In this document: positions 20,467-30,659 of the stretch, in pieces
How positions within the stretch are numbered: the stretch's first letter is position 1
How the letters are laid out: each line of letters opens with the position of its first letter
Assembly (NCBI GenBank): GCA_963798775.1
Contig: CAWCUK010000003.1
Span: 858,595 to 922,594 of the forward strand
Direction of reading: 5' to 3'
DNA length: 64,000 bases
From: CAWCUK01 sp963798775
Lineage (GTDB): Bacteria > Bacteroidota > Ignavibacteria > Ignavibacteriales > Ignavibacteriaceae
The notes under the pieces: generated by a model
The model's database searches: none
What the model was told of the DNA's origin: nothing
Seen by the model: the letters and a program-made list of their open reading frames with translations, nothing else
Position numbers and translations under genes: made by a program

Positions 20467-21816
20467 ATGGAAAAAAATTATAAAATAATAAACGCTAAAG
20501 TTGTATTACCCGGTGATATAATTTCCGGATCGGTGGAAATTAATAATGGTGTAATAGTAAATATTCTGCCTAATAATTCAATAGAATCAGAAGGCGCGGA
20601 AATAATTGATGCGGCGGGAAAATTTATACTTCCCGGCTTTATTGATGTTCATACTAACGGAATTTCCGGTTTCGACCTTACCAGCGGTATTTATGATTTG
20701 GATAAGAAGGAATTTATCGCGGATGAGGATAGATATCTTGCGGGACTTGATTTTGCTTTGCGAGAATATGCGGCAACCGGCGTTACTAAAGCTGTTCTTA
20801 CTAGTCTTGCCGCTCCGCTTGATCAATTGAAAAAAGTTTTTTCGCTTGTAAATAAGTATAAGCAGAAAAACGGAGAATCTATTTTTACTTCGGTTTTGGG
20901 TGGCTTGTATGTTGAAGGTACTTTCATGAAGCTTGTGGAATACAGAGGCGCTCATAATCCGGAATATTTTAATGAACCTTCTGTAGAACTTTTTAAGGAA
21001 TTATTTAATGCTGCCGGAAAAATAATAAAAGTTGTAAATGTAGTACCCGAATGGGGTGATCCGGCATTTAAATTAATAAAGTATTTATCCTCAAGGAATA
21101 TTGTCTGCGCCGCAGGGCATACGGGCGCTTCAGGTTTCCTTTATGAAAAAGCGATTAAAAGTGGATTGCAATTAGCTGTGCATTTTTTGAACGGACCTAC
21201 CGGTTCTTCTAGCAAATCTCTCGACGGCGGCGGCGCGGTTGAAAATGTTTTAAAAGCTAAAAATATGTTTGTTGAGTTAATCGTCGATGGATATCATGTG
21301 GATAAATCTTATGTAATGGATACGATTAAACGAAAAGGTTTTGAAAAAGTAATTGCGATTACTGATAGTATGTTTGCCGCTAGAATGGATGATTTAAGAG
21401 AGTTTAATGTTTTCGGTGTTAATGGCGTTATTAGCCCTAACGGTGAATATATACAAATTGCCGATCGTGAATACGCGCTTTTTGGAAGTAAGCTTACAAT
21501 GGATATCGCGTTTTCAAATCTGCTGAACTGGCTTACAAACCCGATAGAAGGCGTATGGTACGAAATGCATGAACCGTTTTCGTTTGAGGAAGCTGTTTTA
21601 AAAGCGTCCATGATGTGCAGTGCTAATCCGGCCCGTATTCTTGGTATTTATGAAGCTAATGAAGCAAATCCGGATAATAATAATACTTGCACCGGAAGCG
21701 TTCAAATCGGTAAAACCGCGGATCTGCTTTTGGCCGATATTATTAAACAAGAAAATTTATATAAAATAAATATTGATAAAATATTTGTTAATGGTAATAA
21801 AATAGAAAATTCATAA
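20467..21816 (+). CDS. nagA: N-acetylglucosamine-6-phosphate deacetylase, divergent
   Basis: 449 residues, amidohydrolase fold. Recognisable NagA segments: PGFIDVHTNGISGFDL (usual form HxHG; here the second histidine is replaced by Asn), GGLYVEGTFM (metal-binding Glu), AAGHTGAS (metal-binding His), HFLNGPTG and AITDSMFAA (catalytic Asp). NagA hydrolyses GlcNAc-6-phosphate to glucosamine-6-phosphate and acetate. It shares the locus with nagB, which takes the product. It is about 60 residues longer than E. coli NagA and has unusual residues at several motifs, so the substrate could be a related N-acetyl sugar phosphate. Confidence 0.85.
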   Translation: MEKNYKIINAKVVLPGDIISGSVEINNGVIVNILPNNSIESEGAEIIDAAGKFILPGFIDVHTNGISGFDLTSGIYDLDKKEFIADEDRYLAGLDFALREYAATGVTKAVLTSLAAPLDQLKKVFSLVNKYKQKNGESIFTSVLGGLYVEGTFMKLVEYRGAHNPEYFNEPSVELFKELFNAAGKIIKVVNVVPEWGDPAFKLIKYLSSRNIVCAAGHTGASGFLYEKAIKSGLQLAVHFLNGPTGSSSKSLDGGGAVENVLKAKNMFVELIVDGYHVDKSYVMDTIKRKGFEKVIAITDSMFAARMDDLREFNVFGVNGVISPNGEYIQIADREYALFGSKLTMDIAFSNLLNWLTNPIEGVWYEMHEPFSFEEAVLKASMMCSANPARILGIYEANEANPDNNNTCTGSVQIGKTADLLLADIIKQENLYKINIDKIFVNGNKIENS

Positions 21817-21851
21817 TTAAGTTATTTTTAACCGACAACGGAGATAATTTT

Positions 21852-23393
21852 TTGAAAAATACATTCCTTTCAATTTCGCTGATAGTGTTACTATCTTTTT
21901 TAAGCGGTACAAATGCTCAAAATACACGCTCAATGTGGGTTTGGGGTAGTTCCGCCAGTATTATTGAATATCCTTCAACACGTGAGAATTTCTTTAATTT
22001 TTGTGAAAATCCTCCCGGTTATGATGATCCGAACGCGATTGAAGGTTTTCCTCATCAAATAAATCTTGTTTATCTTTCCGCTAATTATCACATGAGCGGC
22101 GATTCTGTTAAAAGAGCAACACTTCATGATTTCTTGAAAGAAGCGCATAGCAAGGGAATAAGAGTTGAATATTTAGGAGGAGACGCTTCTTGGGCAACTT
22201 CAAATCAAGAATCGGGGAAAGAAAGAATTAATTCTTTTTACGCGTTTAATTCCGAAGCGAAAGACTCAACCGAAAAATTTGACGGCGCTCAGTATGATGT
22301 TGAACCTTACCTTTTAAGCGGCTGGTCTGATGCTAATCAAAAAATGGAAATATGGAACGGTTATATCGAATTAATGACATATTGTCAGGCCAAAGTAGAT
22401 TCGCTCGGGGATGATACTTATTTCGGCGCCGCCATTCCGCGCTGGTTTGATAGCAATCCTGGAATACAGTATTTGCATCAGTTGCAGGATATTATCGATT
22501 ATGTTGCGATTATGGATTATGTTGATGATTCCAGAAGGCTTATCGGCGATGCCGGCGCTGAAATTCTTTACGCTAATCAAATTAATAAAAAGGTTATTGT
22601 TGGCGTGGAAACTCAGAAAATAAATCCAACTTCAGTTACTTTTTATGAAGAGGGCTGGGGTAATATGGAAAATGAACTTTACGATCTTTATAATTATTTC
22701 AAAGATAATTCCGGATTCAGCGGAATAGCGATTCATCATTACGATTATTATCAAAAGTTTCCGAAATTCGGATCGAACGGTAAAGATTTAAACCCGCCGG
22801 TACTTTTAAATAGTTCTTTTATCGATACTGTTTCTGCCCCTTATTTCAGTTTTAATATTGTTGATATTTGCGGAGTCGGAATTGATGCAGCGAAAATCGC
22901 GGAAAGCGCATCAGTTGTTTATGAAGCGGAAAACAGCGATGATTCTGTAGGCGGAAACTGGGAGAATAACACTCCGCGCTTCTTAAATTTTCATCCCGAG
23001 AATAAACTGAAAAGCGGGAAGTATAATTTTATATTTAATTTAATTGATTCTTCAGGAAATTCGGCGGAGGTTTCGGCAAGTTTAAATATTACTGTTTCCG
23101 GAGTGAAAAAAGAAGACGGTTCAAAAAATTATAACTACAATATACTACGGAATTATCCGAATCCTTTTAATCCTTCTACAAAGATTGAATTCACTATCAA
23201 CAAAACTAATTTTACAACGCTGAATGTTTATAACTTACTTGGTAAAAAAGTTGATTCTCTAATTAGTAAAGAACTTTCACCCGGAAAATATTCTGTAACT
23301 TTTAACGGTATTAATTTATCCTCCGGTATTTATCTGTGCGTTTTAAGTTCCGGTGAGAGAACTGTTTCGAAAAAAATGATGCTCCTTAAATAA
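21852..23393 (+). CDS. Secreted GH18-like TIM-barrel protein with T9SS sorting domain
   Basis: 513 residues from a TTG start; signal peptide ends SGTNAQN. The catalytic-type region resembles glycoside hydrolase family 18: FDGAQYDVEPY (residues 143-153) fits DGxDxDxE except that the middle Asp is Gln147, leaving D144, D149 and E151; YVAIMDYVDD resembles the later GH18 strand. A short linker is followed by a T9SS type A sorting domain (RNYPNPFNPSTKIEF, ending KKMMLLK). In a GlcNAc locus a surface chitinase/endo-hexosaminidase-like role is attractive, but family membership is distant and activity unproven. It lies between nagA and nagB and is probably cotranscribed with them. Confidence 0.55.
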   Translation: MKNTFLSISLIVLLSFLSGTNAQNTRSMWVWGSSASIIEYPSTRENFFNFCENPPGYDDPNAIEGFPHQINLVYLSANYHMSGDSVKRATLHDFLKEAHSKGIRVEYLGGDASWATSNQESGKERINSFYAFNSEAKDSTEKFDGAQYDVEPYLLSGWSDANQKMEIWNGYIELMTYCQAKVDSLGDDTYFGAAIPRWFDSNPGIQYLHQLQDIIDYVAIMDYVDDSRRLIGDAGAEILYANQINKKVIVGVETQKINPTSVTFYEEGWGNMENELYDLYNYFKDNSGFSGIAIHHYDYYQKFPKFGSNGKDLNPPVLLNSSFIDTVSAPYFSFNIVDICGVGIDAAKIAESASVVYEAENSDDSVGGNWENNTPRFLNFHPENKLKSGKYNFIFNLIDSSGNSAEVSASLNITVSGVKKEDGSKNYNYNILRNYPNPFNPSTKIEFTINKTNFTTLNVYNLLGKKVDSLISKELSPGKYSVTFNGINLSSGIYLCVLSSGERTVSKKMMLLK

Positions 23394-23426
23394 TTTTATC
23401 TCAAAAAATAAAATAAAATTTTTAAC

Positions 23427-24203
23427 ATGAATGAATTTCATAAAGATAAATTGAAAGTAAAGATTTACGATACTCGCGCTGAACTTGGAAAGTTTGCTGC
23501 GCTTGATGTAAAAAATAAAATATTAGATTTGGTAAGATATAAACAAGAAATCAGAATGATTTTCGCCGCAGCTCCTTCTCAAAATGAATTATTACAAAAT
23601 CTGATTTCGTTTGATGATATTCCATGGAATAAAATAACCGCTTTTCATATGGATGAATATATCGGATTAAATCCTTCGGCGGAACAGTTATTCGGTAATT
23701 TCCTTGAGGAGAAAATTTTCGGAAAAGTTAATTTTAAAAAAGTGAACTATTTAAATTCTAATCCGGAAAATTTGGAAACGGAATGCGCGCGTTATACGGA
23801 ACTTTTAAATGAAGCTCCGATAGACATTGTCTGTCTCGGAATCGGGGAAAACGGACATATTGCCTTTAACGATCCTCCTGTTGCCGATTTTAACGATCCC
23901 AAATTAGTAAAAGTAGTAGAACTCGATAATGTTTCTCGCCGGCAGCAGGTAAATGACGGATGTTTTAATTCTTTTGATGATGTCCCGGCAAAGGCTATTT
24001 CACTTACTATTCCGGCGCTGCTTTCGGCTTCTTTTTTATTTACCGTTGTTCCTGGAAAAACTAAAGCTAAAGCTGTCAAGGAAGTTTTAACTCATAATAT
24101 TGAATCTAAATATCCCGCTTCTGTTTTGCGGACTCATGACAACGCTGTTCTATATTTGGATTCTGATTCGGCTTCAACTTATATTATACAAACACAAAAT
24201 TAA
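23427..24203 (+). CDS. nagB: Glucosamine-6-phosphate deaminase
   Basis: 258 residues, the usual length. Family motifs: FHMDEYIGL (catalytic Asp in DEY), CLGIGENGHIAFNDPP and SLTIPALLSA. Converts glucosamine-6-phosphate to fructose-6-phosphate and ammonia, feeding glycolysis. Together with nagA it completes GlcNAc-6-P breakdown. No separate GlcNAc kinase is seen in the window and the transporters are not PTS, so a kinase must be encoded elsewhere. The last base of the stop is the first base of the next gene's ATG. Confidence 0.93.
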   Translation: MNEFHKDKLKVKIYDTRAELGKFAALDVKNKILDLVRYKQEIRMIFAAAPSQNELLQNLISFDDIPWNKITAFHMDEYIGLNPSAEQLFGNFLEEKIFGKVNFKKVNYLNSNPENLETECARYTELLNEAPIDIVCLGIGENGHIAFNDPPVADFNDPKLVKVVELDNVSRRQQVNDGCFNSFDDVPAKAISLTIPALLSASFLFTVVPGKTKAKAVKEVLTHNIESKYPASVLRTHDNAVLYLDSDSASTYIIQTQN

Positions 24204-25201
24204 TGACAGGCGTGGAGAAAAAATTTAAAGTTAAATGGGGATTGTTAGGCGCGGGCGACATAGTTAAAAAAAGAGTAGCGCCGGCTTTTGCTGAATTAAA
24301 TAATAGCGAATTAATTGCCGTTAACCGCGCGCGTAATGAACTTGCCGAACAGTTTGCTAAGCATTTCGGAATTCCGAAATGGTACGACAAATGGAACGAT
24401 TTAATTAATGATGACGAAATCGAAGCCGTATATATAGCAACGCCGGTTAATTTGCACTGCGAACAAGCTGTTGCGGCCGCCAAAGCCGGTAAACATGTTC
24501 TTTGTGAAAAACCTATGGCTCTTACTGTAGATGAGTGCGATATGATGATGAAGGCCGCCGAAGATAATAATGTTAAACTCGGTATCGCCTATTATCGTCA
24601 TCTTTACCCGATGGTGAACCGCATAAAAGAAATTATTTCCGGCGGAGAAATTGGTGAAGTTATTATTTCATTTGTTAAAGCGTTTGAGTTTTTTAATCCT
24701 TCTCCCGGAGAGCCTCGTTACTGGTTTGTTGAAAAAGAAAAAGCCGGCGGCGGGCCTATGTTTGATTTCGGCTGCCACCGTATTGAGTTTCTCCTAAATT
24801 TATTTGGTAAAGTAAAAGAAGTAAAAAGTATTTTGGGAAATGTTTCTTTCGATCGTCAAGTGGAGGATACGGCTTCGGCGATTTTAGAATTCGAAAATTC
24901 ATCTCAATCTATTTTAAGTGTCACTCACTCGACTTTTGAATCGAAAGATTCTGTTAGCGTTTACGGTACAAAAGGCTCTTTGGAAATTCCTGTTCTTAAC
25001 GGCAGCAGGATCATAATAAAAAATTTGTCTGGTGAAAAAGAAGAAATAATAAATCGCGCCGATAATGTTCATCTTCCTCTAATAAATAATTTTTCCGTGG
25101 CCGTACTAAATGGAGTAAATCCGGTAGTAACCGCCGATATGGGACGCGAAGTGAATGTTGTTCTTGAAAAAATTTATAATAATAACCAAAGTTCAATTTA
25201 A
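24203..25201 (+). CDS. Gfo/Idh/MocA-family NAD(P)-dependent oxidoreductase
   Basis: 332 residues. N-terminal Rossmann domain with GLLGAGDIVKKRVAPAF, the family's ATPVNLHCEQAVAAAKAGKHVLCEKPMALT segment (Lys in EKP), and a C-terminal alpha/beta substrate domain with GGPMFDFGCHRIEFLLNLFG. These enzymes oxidise or reduce sugars and sugar derivatives. It starts one base inside the nagB stop, so it is in the same operon and probably handles an amino sugar, but the specific reaction cannot be read from the sequence. Confidence 0.85.
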   Translation: MTGVEKKFKVKWGLLGAGDIVKKRVAPAFAELNNSELIAVNRARNELAEQFAKHFGIPKWYDKWNDLINDDEIEAVYIATPVNLHCEQAVAAAKAGKHVLCEKPMALTVDECDMMMKAAEDNNVKLGIAYYRHLYPMVNRIKEIISGGEIGEVIISFVKAFEFFNPSPGEPRYWFVEKEKAGGGPMFDFGCHRIEFLLNLFGKVKEVKSILGNVSFDRQVEDTASAILEFENSSQSILSVTHSTFESKDSVSVYGTKGSLEIPVLNGSRIIIKNLSGEKEEIINRADNVHLPLINNFSVAVLNGVNPVVTADMGREVNVVLEKIYNNNQSSI

Positions 25202-25224
25202 TTTGAAATAAAGGCATAAATAAC

Positions 25225-27292
25225 ATGGATCAAACTAATATAATAAAATTATTGTTGCTGTTATTCTTCTTTACCGCTGTTTCGGCATCCGCGGATGCTC
25301 AAAACAAAACTCTTAATCTTCTTCCGGTGCCGGAAAAGGTTGAGGTAATTAATAGCAAATACAGGCTCGATACAAATTTTACGGTTGCTGTTACCGGCAA
25401 TCCGGCTCAACGTATTTATCCCGCCGCTTCTAGAATGCTTCGAAGGTTATCCGGCAGGACAGGTATTTTCTTTTAAACAAGATTTTATTACACCTGATTC
25501 TACTGTTGATAATCCGGCTTTGGTTATTTTAGTCGATCATCCCGGAAAAGTTGAACTTTATGAGGATGAATCTTATACGCTGGATGTAAATGAAAAAGGC
25601 GCTAAACTTTCCGCTAAAACTGATATCGGCGCTCTAAGAGGTTTGGAAACTTTTTTGCAGTTATTAGATGTGGATGATCAAGGATATTTTATTCGAGGTG
25701 TTAAAATTGAGGACGAACCTAGATTTCCCTGGCGGGGACTTATGATTGACGCGAGCCGTCATTTTATGCCCGTTAATGTAATTAAAAGAAATCTTGACGG
25801 TATGGCCGCTGTTAAGATGAATGTAATGCATTGGCATTTATCGGAGGATCAAGGTTTCCGCGTTGAAAGTAAAGTTTTTCCGAAACTGCAGGAGCTGGGT
25901 TCGGATGGCTATTATTATACTCAGGCTCAGATTAAAGATGTTATTAATTACGCCGACGCGCGCGGCATTAGAGTTGTCCCCGAATTTGATCTTCCCGGAC
26001 ATTCAACAAGCTGGCTGGTTGCTTATCCTCAATTTGCTAGTACTCCCGGCAAATATTCAATCGAAAGGAAATGGGGAATTTTTAATCCTACTTTCGATCC
26101 TTCTAACCCGGAGACTTATGCGTTTTTGGATAAATTTTTTGCGGAAATGTCTAAACTTTTTCCCGATGAATATATGCATATCGGAGGAGATGAAAATAAC
26201 GGGAAACAATGGGATGCTAATCCTGAAATCCAAGAGTTTATGAAGAAAAATAATTTACCCGATAATCATTCTCTTCAAGCTTATTTTAATAGTAAATTAT
26301 TAAAAATATTAACTAAATATCATAAACGTATGGTAGGCTGGGAAGAAATTCTTCATCCCGAAATGCCTAAAAATATTGTAATTCAATCATGGCGGGGAGA
26401 AAAATCTCTTCAGAATGCCGCATCTCAAGGTTACCAGGTAATGCTCTCTAAAGGTTATTATATAGATTTAATGCATTCCACAAGCTATCATTATTTAGTT
26501 GACCCGGTTCCCGATGGAATTGATTTAACCGATGCGCAGAAAAAGTTAATTATCGGCGGAGAAGCTACTATGTGGGCCGAATTTGTTTCTCCCGAAACTA
26601 TTGATTCACGTATTTGGCCGAGAACAGCCGCTATTGCAGAAAGATTTTGGTCCCCTAAATATGTTAAAGATATAGATGATATGTACAGAAGGCTAAAGGT
26701 TGTTAGTTTTCATCTGGAGGAACTGGGACTGCAGCATATTAAAAATCATAATATGATGCTCCGGAGGTTAACTAATAACAACGATATATCGGCGCTGAGT
26801 ACTTTTATTGATGTTGTTGAGCCTGTTAAAGATTATAACCGGCCACTTCAAAGACGCGATTATACTTCTTACGCTCCGTTATCAAGGGTTGTGGACGCGG
26901 CTACCGCGGACGCGGAAACCGCAAGATTGTTTAGAAATTATGTTGATGATTATATTTCCTCCGACATACATGATGTAAATAAAATAAATGCCATAAAAGC
27001 TAAACTTGAAATGTGGAAAAATAATCATGCCCAAATGACTGTACTTATTCAGAAATCTCCCATTCTCAAAGAAATGGAATCTCTTTCAAAAGATCTGCGG
27101 GATATTTCTGTGATAGGACTACAAGCGTTAGATAATATTCAAAATAAAAAATCTTCCGGTGAAGATTGGCTGAATGAAAGTCTTGAAAAATTAAAAGAAG
27201 CAAATCAGCCGAGAGGTCAGGTTGAACTTATGATTGTTTCACCGATTAAAAAATTAGTTGAACTGTCGGCTCAATCTTTTTCAAGTAAATAA
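25225..27292 (+). CDS. GH20 beta-N-acetylhexosaminidase, frameshifted near the 5' end
   Basis: Classical exo-hexosaminidase. Signal peptide (about 1-26, ending SADAQN), GH20b N-domain (LLPVPEKVEVINSKYRL onward), catalytic barrel with PRFPWRGLMIDASRHFMP, WHLSEDQGFRVE and the acid/base pair in HIGGDENN (Asp-Glu codons 26189-26194), then a helical C-terminal extension. The first frame stops at 25476 (RTGIFF*), while the rest runs in another frame that starts upstream of the break. Removing one T from the TTTT at 25471-25474 restores GIFFKQDFITPDS. So this is one gene of about 688 residues, either mutated or miscalled. Removes terminal GlcNAc from chitin oligomers or glycans in the periplasm or outside. 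Confidence 0.85.
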
Positions 27293-27378
27293 TTTTTTAA
27301 AATGTAAAATTGATATAAAAGTAATTGGTGCGGCAACAGCATCATCTCTTTTTAATATTAAAAAATTGCGAGGGTATT

Positions 27379-29127
27379 TTGGCAATAGTAGATTATTTAA
27401 TCATTCTGGCGTATTTCGTTTTTTCTATAGGTATCGCTCTTTATTATTCTAAACGCGCGGGAAAAAGTACTGATGAATTTTTTCTTTCCGGTAGAAATCT
27501 CCCCTGGTATTTAGCCGGTTTATCAATGGTGGCTACAACTTTCGCTGCGGATACTCCGTTGGCTGTTACTGAATTAGTGTCTAAAAACGGTATCGCCGGT
27601 AACTGGATCTGGTGGAATTTTGCCTTCGGAGGTTTACTTACTGTTTTCTTTTTTGCTAAACTTTGGCGCAGAGCCGGTATAATGACCGAAGTGGAATTCG
27701 CGGAAATTCGTTATTCGGGTAAACCCGCTAGATTTTTAAGAGGCTTTAGAGCCCTTTATTTAGGCCTTTTTATGAATATCATAATCATGGGCTGGGTTAA
27801 TAAAGCTATGGAATCTATTTTAGTAGGTATGTTCGGAGTATCTGAATCTCAAGTGATGTTCTATGTTTTTGCTTGTATGGTTTTGGTTGCCTTCTATTCC
27901 GCTCTTTCCGGGCTATGGGGTGTTGTGGTAACCGATGCTTTTCAATTTGTTATGGCAATGGCCGGTACAATTTTATTAGCTATAATCGTTGTTAATACTC
28001 CTCAAGTAGGCGGTATATCCGGAATGCAGGAAAAACTTCCTTCTTTTGTTTTTGACTTTTTTCCAAAAATAAGCGATGCCGTTTCAATGGGCGGCGCGTT
28101 TGCTTTAACGGTTGCGGCTTTTCTTGCTTATATAGGAATACAATGGTGGGCTAGCTGGTATCCGGGTGCGGAACCCGGCGGCGGCGGTTATATCGCGCAG
28201 CGCATGATGTCGGCTAAAAATGAAAAGCATTCTTTGTTCGCTACTTTATTTTTTCAAATTATGCATTATGGCGTTAGACCTTGGCCTTGGGTTCTTGTTG
28301 GTATTGCTTCTCTAATTTTATATCCTCATCTCGGTCCGGATGAAAAAGGTATGGGTTATATTTATGCTATGAGGGATTTTCTTCCTATAGGCCTAAAAGG
28401 ACTTCTGGTTGCCGCCTTTTTTGCCGCTTATATGAGCACGATCGCAACTCAGCTTAACTGGGGTAGTTCTTATATCCTAAATGATTTTTATCGAAGATTC
28501 TGGAAAAAAGGTAAAGAAGAAAAACATTATGTAAAGGTTTCACGATTAGTCACTATTATCTTGATGGTAATATCTATTATTGTAACTTTATTTATCAATA
28601 GAATTTCCGGAGCTTGGGAATTTATTTTGGAATGCGGCGCCGGTGTAGGGCTTGTTTTAATTTTACGCTGGTTTTGGTGGAGAATAAATGCGTGGTCGGA
28701 AATTGCCGCCATGGTTACTCCTTTTATAGCTTTTCCTATTGTTAGCGCTATGGGAATTACTTTTCCTATTTCTCTTTATTATTTGGTAGGAATTACAACC
28801 GTAGTTTGGCTCCTGGTAACTTTTCTTACTAAACCGACAGATGAAGATGTATTATTTTCCTTTTACCGTAAAATTCATCCGGGCGGTGTTCTTTGGAAAA
28901 AAATCTCAGATAAGCTTCCCGATGTTGAAAGCGATAAAGGTTTCTTTAGAATGTTTATGAATTGGCTTTTCGGTGTTGTACTCGTTTATTCAATTTTATT
29001 GGGAACAGGTAAATTAATTTTTGGCGAATATTTGGCCTTCGCTCTTTATTTTTTAGCCGCTATTATATCGATTGTAATTATTTATAAAAATCTCTCAAGT
29101 ATGGGTTGGGAAGAAGTTATTAAATAG
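27379..29127 (+). CDS. Sodium-solute symporter (SSS family)
   Basis: About 582 residues with 13-14 membrane helices. I place the start at TTG 27379 because it is preceded at 5-6 bases by GCGAGGG and gives an N-terminus (AIVDYLIILAYFVFSIGIALYYS) that starts directly with the first helix, as in the family; the frame is open up to 27325 but those residues look non-coding. The segment STDEFFLSGRNLPWYLAGLSMVATTFAADTPLAV is typical of the larger SSS symporters. Likely Na+-coupled uptake of a sugar freed by the neighbouring GH20 enzyme; the second symporter at 18983 is only distantly similar, so the two may differ in substrate. Confidence 0.82.
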   Translation: MAIVDYLIILAYFVFSIGIALYYSKRAGKSTDEFFLSGRNLPWYLAGLSMVATTFAADTPLAVTELVSKNGIAGNWIWWNFAFGGLLTVFFFAKLWRRAGIMTEVEFAEIRYSGKPARFLRGFRALYLGLFMNIIIMGWVNKAMESILVGMFGVSESQVMFYVFACMVLVAFYSALSGLWGVVVTDAFQFVMAMAGTILLAIIVVNTPQVGGISGMQEKLPSFVFDFFPKISDAVSMGGAFALTVAAFLAYIGIQWWASWYPGAEPGGGGYIAQRMMSAKNEKHSLFATLFFQIMHYGVRPWPWVLVGIASLILYPHLGPDEKGMGYIYAMRDFLPIGLKGLLVAAFFAAYMSTIATQLNWGSSYILNDFYRRFWKKGKEEKHYVKVSRLVTIILMVISIIVTLFINRISGAWEFILECGAGVGLVLILRWFWWRINAWSEIAAMVTPFIAFPIVSAMGITFPISLYYLVGITTVVWLLVTFLTKPTDEDVLFSFYRKIHPGGVLWKKISDKLPDVESDKGFFRMFMNWLFGVVLVYSILLGTGKLIFGEYLAFALYFLAAIISIVIIYKNLSSMGWEEVIK

Positions 29128-29152
29128 TTTGTGGTTGGTTGAAAACTATGTG

Positions 29153-29196
29153 AAAGGCTGCCTAAACAAAAAATTCTGTTTAGCGCGGCCTTTTTG
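29153..29196 (+). terminator. Rho-independent terminator closing the amino-sugar locus
   Basis: Long stem: AAAGGC, then CTAAACA, pairs with TGTTTAG, then GGCCTTTTT across a loop of about 7 bases, with a small internal loop, followed by a T-rich run. It lies 26 bp after the symporter stop, before the convergent membrane acyltransferase gene. Confidence 0.75.
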
Positions 29197-29238
29197 CTTT
29201 TGCGGTTTTAACAAAAGGAATAATTATTAAAACCTTTA

Positions 29239-29270
29239 GTAATTTTGGTAATTTTGGTAATCTTGGTAAT
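29239..29270. repeat. Short 9-bp tandem repeat
   Basis: Three and a half units of GTAATTTTG (third unit GTAATCTTG) lie at 29239-29270, directly beside the 3' end of the minus-strand acyltransferase gene. Could vary by slippage; no function is evident. Confidence 0.6.
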
Positions 29271-29273
29271 ATA

Positions 29274-30497
29274 TTACAACCTCAGTCTTATATTCAATTT
29301 TGTTAATATTCCCGTAACCCAGGTTATAAGTAAAGCTATTGCCAATGAACGGAGAATCCCGATAAATCCTTCACCCAAAAAACCGGAGAAAAAAGTTATG
29401 CCGAATAGCATAATTAACGCGTATTCAATGGAAGGTAGAAGATAAGCTAAAAGTGGATTTGTACCCGCCGGTTTTAAAAAATTGCTCCATTTTTTAATTC
29501 CTTTAATATCAACCAGCCAATAAATAAATAGGAATATTAAGCTGCAGAAGCCCGCGCTGTACAAAATCCATGTTGGTGTCGCGTATATTTTAGAAATTCC
29601 GTAAAGCGGGCGAAGAAAATATCCTCCCGCGAATAGCATTGCCGTATAAATTAATAGATTAATAATTTTTTCTTTAACTGTACCTGAATATTGAAAAAAC
29701 AATAATGAGAAAATAATCCCCGAAGTCGCTATTGCTGCATGAGCGGCTACTATCGGTCCTAACGCTATAAAATTTCGGTTTATATAATTTAATATTTCAA
29801 GGTTTCCCGATTTATCTCCGATATATAAAAGTATAAATAAAATGAACATTCCTGTTATCGCGGATAAACTATTTCTAAATAAAATAAATACTGCTGAGGC
29901 GGAAAAATATGCCCATCCTATAAGTCCTAAAATTCCCCACCATTTCGGAGTTAACCATAAGGTGTTTGCTGCGGTTCCGCCTCTATATATAGCGGCTAAA
30001 ATTATTAAAATAATTATTCCCGTACTTTTCAATATCAAGAAAAGAATCTTTCTTTTGCCCTCATATTTTGGGTAGCTGTTCCATGCTAAAATTGCGCCGA
30101 TGAATAATAATAACATCCATAAAGCCTTGCTCATTCCTGTAAGTTCAGGGTTAAGTGATCCAATATTCACCATCATCACTCCTAATACAAGCAGCGCGGC
30201 GGAACGTGTTAAAATATGTTTCCACAATTTTAAATTAGTATCACCGACTTTTATCCTTTTATTAATCGCGAAGGGAATTGACATTCCGACAATGAATAAA
30301 AAGGCCGGGAAGACTAAATCTACGAAAGTCATTCCGTCAACATCGGCTGGCATATGTTCCATCCATTGGGGAATTCCTCTTACTCCCGCTAAATCATTTA
30401 CAAAAATCATTGTAAAAATTGTTAACCCTCTAAAAATATCTATTGCCGCTACTCTAGTCTGTTTAACGGCTTTTTCTTCTGCTGCTATCCTGTGCAA
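29274..30497 (-). CDS. Membrane acyltransferase, HGSNAT/DUF5009-like
   Basis: 407 residues, 10-11 membrane helices. The N-terminus (RVAAIDIFRGLTIFTMIFVNDLAG, then FVDLVFPAFLFIVGMSIPFAI) is the signature of the heparan-alpha-glucosaminide N-acetyltransferase catalytic family (COG4299/DUF5009), which in bacteria is common in GlcNAc and glycan loci. The human enzyme moves acetyl groups across a membrane onto terminal glucosamine. Start TTG (CAA at 30495-30497 on the plus strand), with AGGA a few bases upstream. It is the only minus-strand gene in the window and converges on the amino-sugar genes. A role in N-acetylating glucosamine ends so that the hexosaminidases can act is plausible, not shown. 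Confidence 0.75.
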   Translation of the reverse strand: MHRIAAEEKAVKQTRVAAIDIFRGLTIFTMIFVNDLAGVRGIPQWMEHMPADVDGMTFVDLVFPAFLFIVGMSIPFAINKRIKVGDTNLKLWKHILTRSAALLVLGVMMVNIGSLNPELTGMSKALWMLLLFIGAILAWNSYPKYEGKRKILFLILKSTGIIILIILAAIYRGGTAANTLWLTPKWWGILGLIGWAYFSASAVFILFRNSLSAITGMFILFILLYIGDKSGNLEILNYINRNFIALGPIVAAHAAIATSGIIFSLLFFQYSGTVKEKIINLLIYTAMLFAGGYFLRPLYGISKIYATPTWILYSAGFCSLIFLFIYWLVDIKGIKKWSNFLKPAGTNPLLAYLLPSIEYALIMLFGITFFSGFLGEGFIGILRSLAIALLITWVTGILTKLNIRLRL

Positions 30498-30659
30498 TTT
30501 TCCTGTCCGTTTAATTAAAGTGAAATATTATTAAACAAAAATAACTTGATTTTTACCTCCCTAGCAACTAAAATTTTAAATTAAATTTACGCTTGCTTTT
30601 ACTAGTTACTTTTCACAAGAAAATAAATACAAGTTAATGAACTTTATAAATTATAATCG

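Noticed and set aside
29239..29270. Short 9-bp repeats as a second CRISPR or phase-variable promoter
   Set aside because: Only three and a half units, at the 3' ends of convergent genes; no spacers and no promoter elements.
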